Assembly (NCBI GenBank): GCA_947623585.1
Contig: CANQHA010000017.1
Span: 1-46,043 of the forward strand
Length of the DNA: 46,043 nt
Direction of reading: 5' to 3'
DNA from: an uncultured Clostridia bacterium
GTDB lineage: Bacteria; Bacillota; Clostridia; Oscillospirales; Ruminococcaceae
Part shown: in pieces, positions 40,148 through 46,043 of the stretch
How the letters are laid out: the number at the start of each line of letters is the position of its first letter
Numbering within the stretch: the stretch's first letter is position 1
Notes under the pieces: model-generated
The model's database searches: none
What the model was told of the DNA's origin: nothing
What the model saw: only the letters and a program-made list of their open reading frames with translations
Position numbers and translations under genes: made by a program

Positions 40148-40597
40148 ATGAAAGTTATACTTATTAAAGACGTAAAGGGCTCGGGCAAGGCCGGAGATGT
40201 TTTGAACGTTGCCGACGGCTTTGGGCGAAACTATCTTTTGGCGCGGGGCTTCGCAGTTGAAGCCACCGCCAAAAACATCAACGACCTCGCCGGCAAAAAG
40301 GCTTCGGAGCAGCACAGGCTTGAAGTTGCAAAGAGCGAGGCCGAGGCCGCCGCGAAAAAGCTGAACGGCGCGGTTCTGACGGTTAAGGCAAAGGCGGGGC
40401 AGAACGGAAAGCTGTTCGGCTCGGTGACAAGCGCCACCGTCAGTGAGATGATCAGCGAAAAGTTCGGCGAGAACATCGACCGCAAAAAAATCGTTCTTTC
40501 ATCCGATATCAAGGCTTACGGGGACTATTCCGCCGAGATAAAGATGACCCAAGGGGTCAGCGCAAAGCTGACGATAAAGGTAGTTCCCGAGGAGTGA
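40148..40597 (+). CDS. rplI: 50S ribosomal protein L9
   Basis: Large-subunit protein of 149 residues that binds 23S rRNA near the L1 stalk. The N-terminal domain has the L9 signature MKVILIKDVKGSGKAGDVLNVADGFGRNYLLARGFA. The long connecting helix (about 41-75) is Ala/Glu/Lys-rich, and the C-terminal domain has GKLFGSVTSATVSEMI. Its length is standard. AGGGAGG precedes the ATG. It lies between gdpP and dnaB, as in most Firmicutes. Confidence 0.97.
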   Translation: MKVILIKDVKGSGKAGDVLNVADGFGRNYLLARGFAVEATAKNINDLAGKKASEQHRLEVAKSEAEAAAKKLNGAVLTVKAKAGQNGKLFGSVTSATVSEMISEKFGENIDRKKIVLSSDIKAYGDYSAEIKMTQGVSAKLTIKVVPEE

Positions 40598-40619
40598 GCT
40601 TTTGAGAGGAGGGCGCGCC

Positions 40620-41978
40620 ATGCCCGCAAACACAACACTTTCCGCGGCAGACCTTTTGGGGCGGGAGCCGCCTTACAGCATCGAAGCCGAGCAAACGGTC
40701 CTCGGGGCGCTTCTTTTGAGCCCGGACTGCCTGCCCGACGTTATTTCGCGCCTTAAAGCCGAATGCTTCTATCGCGAGCAGCACCGCCGCCTGTTCTCTA
40801 TAATCGTCAGAATGTTCTCGGACGGCTCGCCCGCGGACATTATCACCGTTATAAACGAGGCGGTCTCGGAGGGGATATTCGAGACTGCCGCTATGGCAAA
40901 AACTTATCTTACCGGAATAATGGAAAACGTCCCGACGGTATCAAATCTTTCAAGCTATTGCGATATCGTCGAGGAAAAATATCTTATGCGCTCGCTCATC
41001 GGCGCTTCAAGGGATATCATCGAGGCGGCCTCGGAGGGCGGAGAATCTGCGAAGACCCTTTTGGACCTTGCCGAGCAGAAGATATATGATATCCGCCAAG
41101 GACGCGAGATAGAGGGGCTTACGCGCCTGAGCGAGATAATCGTTTCGGCGTATGACAGGATACAAAAGCTGTCGGGCGACGAAAAGGAACAGTATCAGGG
41201 GCTTCGCTCGGGTTATTCCGCGCTCGACGCTTATATTGCGGGTCTCAACAAATCAGACCTTATAGTCATCGCGGGGCGCCCCGGCTCGGGAAAAACCACC
41301 TTCGGAGTGAACATAGCGGCGAACGTCGCCAAAAAAAGTCCCGGCTCGGAGATAGCGATATTCTCGCTTGAAATGTCAAAAGAACAGCTCGCCGCAAGAA
41401 TGCTTTCGGCGGAATCGCTTGTGCCGAACAGCTCGCTCAGCGGGGGAATGATATCCTCGGACGAGTGGATTAAACTGGCCGAGGCGGCGGATTCGCTTTC
41501 GCAGATGAATATTTATATCGACGATACCGCGGGAATAAACGTTCCGCAGATAAAGGCGAAGCTGAGAAGGCTCAAAAACCTCGGGCTCGTAGTTATCGAC
41601 TATCTTCAGCTCATGGAGTCGCCGAATATGCACAACAACCGCGTCACCGAGGTCTCGGAGATAACGCGGCAGATAAAACTTATGGCGAAAGAGCTTAACG
41701 TTCCGGTGATCTTGCTTTCACAGCTAAACCGCTCGGTCGAATCGAGACAGGATCACCGCCCGATGCCCTCGGACCTCAGAGAATCGGGGTCTATCGAGCA
41801 GGACGCGGATATAATTCTGTTTATTTACCGCGAGTCGATGTATGACAAGCAGAACCCCAATCAGTCGGCCGCCGAGTGCATTATCGCCAAAAACCGCCAC
41901 GGCTCGACCGGCACCGTTCAGCTTGCTTATCTCGGAGAATACACGCTTTTCCGCGGAGTTGACAGGCGAGAACAATGA
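40620..41978 (+). CDS. dnaB: Replicative DNA helicase DnaB/DnaC
   Basis: Hexameric helicase that unwinds DNA at the replication fork. 452 residues from ATG 40620, preceded by GAGGAGGG; the longer frame from 40602 would begin inside that ribosome site. The N-terminal primase-interaction domain has PPYSIEAEQTVLGALLLSPD. The RecA-like domain has Walker A GRPGSGKT near residue 219, SLEMSKEQLAARML, a Walker B-like VVIDYLQLM near 322, LSQLNRSVE and LRESGSIEQDADIILFIYR. Its stop overlaps the tilS start by 4 bp. Confidence 0.96.
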   Translation: MPANTTLSAADLLGREPPYSIEAEQTVLGALLLSPDCLPDVISRLKAECFYREQHRRLFSIIVRMFSDGSPADIITVINEAVSEGIFETAAMAKTYLTGIMENVPTVSNLSSYCDIVEEKYLMRSLIGASRDIIEAASEGGESAKTLLDLAEQKIYDIRQGREIEGLTRLSEIIVSAYDRIQKLSGDEKEQYQGLRSGYSALDAYIAGLNKSDLIVIAGRPGSGKTTFGVNIAANVAKKSPGSEIAIFSLEMSKEQLAARMLSAESLVPNSSLSGGMISSDEWIKLAEAADSLSQMNIYIDDTAGINVPQIKAKLRRLKNLGLVVIDYLQLMESPNMHNNRVTEVSEITRQIKLMAKELNVPVILLSQLNRSVESRQDHRPMPSDLRESGSIEQDADIILFIYRESMYDKQNPNQSAAECIIAKNRHGSTGTVQLAYLGEYTLFRGVDRREQ

Positions 41979-43285
41979 TCGAAAAGGTATCTTCGGCGAT
42001 AGAGCGCTATAATATGCTTGAGAAGGGCGAAAGGGTCATCTGCGCGCTTTCGGGCGGAGCGGACAGCACGGCGCTGCTTCTTTGCCTTAAAGAGCTTGGA
42101 TACGACGTTTTCGCGGTGCACGTCAACCACAACCTCAGAGGAGAGGAAAGCCTTTCGGATCAGCTTTTTTGCGAGAGGCTCTGCAAAAAATACGGCCTGC
42201 CTTTTAAGGCGGTATCGGTGGACGTTTCGGAATATGCCGCAAAAAACCGGCTTTCGACCGAGCTTGCGGCAAGAGAGCTTCGGTATCGCGAGCTTGAAAG
42301 GCTTTCGGGCGGAGCAAAGATCGCCACCGCGCACACGCTTTCGGATTCGCTTGAAACGGCGATTTTCAATCTTACGCGGGGCTGCGGGCTTAAAGGGCTG
42401 ACGGGGATTCCGCCGGTGAGAGAAAATATCGTAAGACCGCTTTGCGAATGTACCCGCGAGGACGTCGAGGAGTTTTTGAAGGCTCGGGGACAGGATTTTG
42501 TCACCGATTCGACGAACCTTATCGCGGACTGCTCGAGAAATATCATCAGGCTGAATGTGATACCCGAGCTTAAAAAAATCAATCCCGGGCTTGAAAAATC
42601 CTTTAAAAACAGCCTTTTTGCGCTTAAAGAGGCCGACGGCTTTATATATGATTCCGCGAAAAAATTTCTTTCGCCTCTGCCCGACGGCTCGTTCGACCTT
42701 TCGGGAGCCGACGGCGCGGAGCTTTCAAGGGCGGCGGCGGAGATACTTTTGCGGGGCGGGGTCGAGCCGAGCTTTGAGCGAATAGGCGCGGTCAAAAAAA
42801 TACTCCGCGAAAACGGCAGAATAAATCTTAAAAAAGGGGTTTACCTGCGTTCGGTCGGGGGAAAACTAAAATTTGAACGCGACCCGGTCGTTATCCCCGA
42901 AACGCCGTTTTGCTTCGATGAGGACGCCGAAGTAGTCGGCAAAAAAATCACTGTCACAAAAATTTCACCCTTTGATATATCCCGTTTTAACAAAGACGAG
43001 TTAAGATATATGATCGATATATCCCGTATCGGGGGAAAATATACCCTGCGAAGCTGCTCGGGAAACGAAAAGATAAGACTGCCCGGGAGAGGCTTCGGCT
43101 CGGTGATAAAAAAGCTGATCTCAAAGGTTCCGCCCGAAAAGCGAGGGGAAATCATCGTTATTTCGGACGCGGAGGGCGCGGTTTTCGTCGAGGGCGTCGG
43201 AGTCAGCGAGCGCGTTTGCTGCGGCGAAAATACGGTCGCCGCAGTCAGAATAGATATCTCGGACGAAAAGGAGAGGGAAATATGA
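41975..43285 (+). CDS. tilS: tRNA(Ile)-lysidine synthetase
   Basis: Modifies C34 of the CAU-anticodon tRNA-Ile to lysidine using ATP and lysine, an essential step for reading AUA codons, which are common in these genes. 436 residues. The PP-loop SGGADSTALLL lies near 29. VNHNLRGEES near 50 and AHTLSDSLETAIFNLTRGCGLKGLTGIPP near 127 are typical. The C-terminal TilS domains extend to the end (YTLRSCSGNEKIRLPGRG). It overlaps dnaB by 4 bp upstream and hpt by 4 bp downstream, so all are translationally coupled. Confidence 0.94.
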   Translation: MIEKVSSAIERYNMLEKGERVICALSGGADSTALLLCLKELGYDVFAVHVNHNLRGEESLSDQLFCERLCKKYGLPFKAVSVDVSEYAAKNRLSTELAARELRYRELERLSGGAKIATAHTLSDSLETAIFNLTRGCGLKGLTGIPPVRENIVRPLCECTREDVEEFLKARGQDFVTDSTNLIADCSRNIIRLNVIPELKKINPGLEKSFKNSLFALKEADGFIYDSAKKFLSPLPDGSFDLSGADGAELSRAAAEILLRGGVEPSFERIGAVKKILRENGRINLKKGVYLRSVGGKLKFERDPVVIPETPFCFDEDAEVVGKKITVTKISPFDISRFNKDELRYMIDISRIGGKYTLRSCSGNEKIRLPGRGFGSVIKKLISKVPPEKRGEIIVISDAEGAVFVEGVGVSERVCCGENTVAAVRIDISDEKEREI

Positions 43286-43806
43286 CCTGGGAAAAAAACG
43301 TCAGAGTTATTCTGACAAGGGAACAAATATCGGAAATGGTAAAGGAGCTCGGCGCGAAGATAGCGAAGGACTATAAAGACCGCGACCTGCTTCTTATCGG
43401 CGTTCTGAAAGGCTCTTTCATTTTTATGTCGGATCTCGTCAGGGCGATAGACCTTCCGGTGAAAATGGACTTCATAAGCGCAAAGAGCTATTTCGGAACG
43501 ACTTCTTCGGGGATAGTTGACGTTAAAATGGACGTCAGCCTTGACTTTGCCGGAAAAACCGTTTTGCTCGTCGAGGATATTCTTGACACCGGAAAAACGC
43601 TCAGCGTTTTGAAGCAGACGCTTTTAAGCCGCGGCGCCGCCGAGGTCAAGATAGTGACTTTTCTTGATAAGCCGTCGCGCAGAACTATCGACATAAAGCC
43701 CGATTACTGCTGCTATACCGTCGAGGACAGATTCGTGGTCGGCTATGGGCTTGATTATAACGAGGAATACAGAAATCTTGACTATCTCGGAGAGATCGTT
43801 CTCTGA
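43282..43806 (+). CDS. hpt: Hypoxanthine phosphoribosyltransferase
   Basis: Purine salvage enzyme that makes IMP or GMP from hypoxanthine or guanine and PRPP. 174 residues from ATG 43282, where GGAGAGGG gives the ribosome site; the frame extends upstream but lies inside tilS. Motifs are LLIGVLKGSFIFMSDL near 41, the PRPP loop VLLVEDILDTGKTL near 97, and VVGYGLDYNEEYRNL near the C-terminus. The tilS-hpt-ftsH order is classical for Firmicutes. Confidence 0.95.
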   Translation: MTWEKNVRVILTREQISEMVKELGAKIAKDYKDRDLLLIGVLKGSFIFMSDLVRAIDLPVKMDFISAKSYFGTTSSGIVDVKMDVSLDFAGKTVLLVEDILDTGKTLSVLKQTLLSRGAAEVKIVTFLDKPSRRTIDIKPDYCCYTVEDRFVVGYGLDYNEEYRNLDYLGEIVL

Positions 43807-43840
43807 AAAACGCATTTTTCAATAGAAATGAGGTATTGGT

Positions 43841-45799
43841 TTGATTCACAAAAATTCAAAAGGGCTGATCTCATATCTGATCTTCGCCGCCGTTATCATA
43901 ATTATTCTGGTGGTCAGCTTAAGAGGTCTTCTGAATACGTCGGAAACAATCCCTTATTCCGAAGTCATCGGTTACTTCGACAGGCTCGAGGTCTCAGAGT
44001 TCAGCCTTAATCTCGGCTCGGGAAGCCTTAAATACGTTCTCAGGGGAGACGAGACCGTTTATACCTATAAGGTGCCGAACGTGAGCATTTTTTACTCGGA
44101 GCTTTTCGGCGAGGGAAATCACTTTGAGGGCGGAAACTATCGCGTTGCTTATAACAGCGCTCACCCCGAAAGCCCCCTCGTTTATAACGAGATACCGGCT
44201 TCGGACAGTTCTATCTGGCTCAACCTGATACCGACGCTTCTTATGATCGGCGTTATGGTGTTTCTTGCCGTTTCAATGTCGAGGAGCATATCCTCGGCGG
44301 GAAAAATAAACTCGGTCGGAAAGGCGAACGTTAAGGTTGACGGAAGCGACAAAAATAAGGTCACCTTTGACGACGTTGCCGGCGCGGACGAGGAAAAAGC
44401 CGAGCTTCAGGAGATCGTCGAGCTTTTGAAGGACCCGAAAAAATATCAGGATATCGGCGCGAAAATACCCAAGGGCGTTCTGCTCGTGGGGCCTCCCGGC
44501 AACGGAAAAACCCTTTTGGCTAAAGCTGTCGCCGGAGAAGCCGGAGTTCCGTTCTTCTCGATATCCGGCTCGGACTTTTTGGAGCTTTATGTCGGCGTGG
44601 GCGCGGCGAGAGTAAGAGACCTGTTTGATCAGGCTAAAAAATCCGCTCCGTCTATCATCTTCATCGACGAAATAGACGCGGTCGGAAGACGCAGAGGCGC
44701 GGGTCTCGGCGGAGGACACGACGAGCGCGAGCAGACCCTTAACCAGCTTCTTGTCGAGATGGACGGCTTTGAGATAAACGAATCGGTAATCGTTATGGCC
44801 GCCACCAACCGCCGCGACGTTTTGGACCCCGCGCTTTTAAGACCGGGACGCTTTGACCGCCAGGTTTATGTGAACTATCCCGACATTACCGGCCGCGAGG
44901 CGATTTTGAAGGTACACTCCAAAAACAAACCCCTCGCGCCCGACGTCGATCTTAAAGATGTCGCCGCCGCGACCGTCGGCTTTACCGGCGCTGACCTTGC
45001 AAACCTCATCAACGAGGCCGCGCTTTTGGCGGTTAAACGCGGCAAAAAGGCTATCACCGCGCAGGACCTTAACGACGCTTCTATAAAAGTTATCGCAGGG
45101 CCCGAGAAAAAATCCCGCGTGGTGCTTCCCGAGGAAAAGCGCCTCACAGCTTATCACGAGGCGGGACACGCGGTCTGCCACTTCTATTGCCCGACACAAG
45201 ACAAGGTCTCGGAGGTCTCGATCATCCCGAGAGGCGCCGCCGGAGGCTATACGATGGCGCTTCCCGAACACGATAAGACCTATATTTCACGCACCGAAAT
45301 GAACGAGAATATCGTCGTTCTGCTCGGCGGACGCGCCGCGGAAAAGCTGATTTTGGACGATATCTCGACCGGCGCCTCGAACGACATCGAACGCGCGACG
45401 GATACCGCAAGAAGCATGGTCACCCGTTACGGCTTCTCGGATAAGCTCGGGCCGGTGGTCTATGGTCACGACGACAACGAGGTGTTCCTCGGGCGCGATT
45501 ATAACTCCTCGAAGACCTATTCCGAGGTCATCGCTTCGGAGATAGATTCCGAGATGCGCGCAATCATTCATTCGGCCTATGACCGCGCTCAGGAGATACT
45601 TTCGGAGCACAAAGAGCAGCTCACCCGCGTGGCGGAGTATCTGATTTTGCACGAGAAAATAAACGGCGAGCAGTTTGTTAAGCTGATGAACGGCGAAGAC
45701 CCCGACGCGGCCGAGGCTGCTCCGCAGCCCCAAAGCGAGGAGACCGAGGGAACGGTGATCGCTCCGGTGGCCGAGGAGCAGGGTAGAGAAGAAGAGTAA
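43841..45799 (+). CDS. ftsH: ATP-dependent zinc metalloprotease FtsH
   Basis: Membrane-anchored AAA+ protease for quality control of membrane and regulatory proteins. 652 residues from a TTG start, chosen because GAGG lies 7 bases upstream and the product begins just before the first membrane helix (about 9-28). An extracytoplasmic domain follows, then a second helix (about 127-146). The AAA domain has Walker A GPPGNGKT (commonly GPPGTGKT) near 219, Walker B IIFIDEID near 275 and the second region of homology [21 protein letters not shown]. The zinc site HEAGH is near 432. The C-terminus is an acidic, probably disordered tail. A recombinase fragment lies beyond its stop. Confidence 0.96.
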   Translation: MIHKNSKGLISYLIFAAVIIIILVVSLRGLLNTSETIPYSEVIGYFDRLEVSEFSLNLGSGSLKYVLRGDETVYTYKVPNVSIFYSELFGEGNHFEGGNYRVAYNSAHPESPLVYNEIPASDSSIWLNLIPTLLMIGVMVFLAVSMSRSISSAGKINSVGKANVKVDGSDKNKVTFDDVAGADEEKAELQEIVELLKDPKKYQDIGAKIPKGVLLVGPPGNGKTLLAKAVAGEAGVPFFSISGSDFLELYVGVGAARVRDLFDQAKKSAPSIIFIDEIDAVGRRRGAGLGGGHDEREQTLNQLLVEMDGFEINESVIVMAATNRRDVLDPALLRPGRFDRQVYVNYPDITGREAILKVHSKNKPLAPDVDLKDVAAATVGFTGADLANLINEAALLAVKRGKKAITAQDLNDASIKVIAGPEKKSRVVLPEEKRLTAYHEAGHAVCHFYCPTQDKVSEVSIIPRGAAGGYTMALPEHDKTYISRTEMNENIVVLLGGRAAEKLILDDISTGASNDIERATDTARSMVTRYGFSDKLGPVVYGHDDNEVFLGRDYNSSKTYSEVIASEIDSEMRAIIHSAYDRAQEILSEHKEQLTRVAEYLILHEKINGEQFVKLMNGEDPDAAEAAPQPQSEETEGTVIAPVAEEQGREEE

Positions 45800-45826
45800 T
45801 TTTTGATTGGAGAGCGAAGAACACGC

Positions 45827-45852
45827 CCCCGCCCCTTGAAGGCAGGGCGTCA
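45827..45852 (+). other. GC-rich inverted repeat after ftsH
   Basis: ACGCCC...GGGCGT encloses GCCCCTTGAAGGC. It resembles a decayed family A apical hairpin or a weak terminator without a T-run. Confidence 0.35.
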
Positions 45853-45876
45853 TAAGGAAGTTAAAACTTTTTTCTG

Positions 45877-45904
45877 AAACGGTGTGATTTCGGTCACGCC
45901 GTTT
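45877..45904. terminator. Inverted repeat overlapping the recombinase stop codon
   Basis: AAACGGTGTGA pairs with TCACGCCGTTT around TTTCGG, with one mismatch. On the plus strand CTCTTTGCTTT follows. It could end ftsH transcription, though the T-run is poor. Confidence 0.4.
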
Positions 45905-46043
45905 CTCTTTGCTTTGCCGCTTGCAAAAGCTCGTTTATAGGTATAAAGCCTATGAGATCATACTGAATCCTGATTTTCTGTTTCTTCTTGCCGCTTGACT
46001 TGTCAGGCTTTTCAACATAAATCGCCTTGACAAGCTCCCGCAA
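45894..46043 (-). CDS. C-terminal end of a large serine recombinase (partial)
   Basis: The minus strand is open from the window edge to the TGA at 45894 and encodes 49 residues: LRELVKAIYVEKPDKSSGKK, then KQKIRIQYDLIGFIPINELL and a short polar tail. This is the pattern at the end of large serine recombinases/resolvases of conjugative and mobilisable elements (DUF4368-type tails: ELV..I.V..PDKSSG...Q.I.I.YDLIGFIP). The catalytic domain lies outside the window. The element therefore abuts the 3' side of ftsH with 94 bp between stops. Confidence 0.7.
   Translation of the reverse strand: MRELVKAIYVEKPDKSSGKKKQKIRIQYDLIGFIPINELLQAAKQRETA

Overview
The window looks like the chromosome of a spore-forming, Gram-positive anaerobe of the class Clostridia (Oscillospiraceae/Ruminococcaceae-like). 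The evidence is an intact spoIVA, a SPOCS/LysM spore-coat-type protein, RNase J, GdpP, HflX, a serine-recombinase tail of Firmicutes type, TTGACA/TATAAT promoters with 17-bp spacers, and strong GGAGG ribosome binding sites. Plant-sugar use is suggested by xylulokinase, a GH39 beta-xylosidase, a GH2 beta-galactosidase-like enzyme, a ROK sugar kinase and ribulose-phosphate epimerase. These lie scattered as single genes rather than in one operon.

Layout. 1-2344: orphan gene and xylB. 2345-3508: three tandem copies of a structured repeat (family A) plus another hairpin-rich element. 3509-6841 (minus): large secreted transglutaminase-like protein. 7078-10310: GH39 xylosidase, ROK kinase, ruvX. 10701-11051 (minus): DUF1292 protein. 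11190-11624: a promoter-to-terminator leader holding an array of mini-ORFs with extended Shine-Dalgarno sequences, followed by a small lipoprotein gene. 12177-15208: SPOCS/LysM protein and spoIVA. 15517-17829 (minus): GH2 enzyme. 18409-22096 (minus): a reduced Rnf-like set (D, E, A) with a membrane-anchored DUF4015-like protein. 22132-23085: orphan gene convergent with rpe. 23784-28228: a type IIA topoisomerase pair. 28284-30534 (minus): ECF sigma factor and large membrane-anchored putative anti-sigma factor. 30826-33238: an ArgC-like protein lacking the catalytic cysteine, then hflX behind a leader-peptide attenuator. 33866-36004: nucleotidyltransferase/phosphomutase-like fusion. 36157-45799: housekeeping run rnj, gdpP, rplI, dnaB, tilS, hpt, ftsH. 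45894-46043 (minus): C-terminal end of a serine recombinase, the edge of a mobile element.

Most notable features. (1) The 11.2-11.6 kb leader with repeated extended Shine-Dalgarno plus start-codon units. (2) A coherent attenuator in front of hflX: leader peptide MRIRR with a macrolide-arrest-like Arg-X-Arg motif and two mutually exclusive hairpins. (3) Family A, a dispersed nested-palindrome element of about 220 bp whose hairpins change sequence but keep pairing, with GNRA loops in one arm. (4) A cut-down, divergent Rnf module. (5) An ArgC-family protein without its nucleophile. All functions are inferred by reading the sequence; no searches were run.
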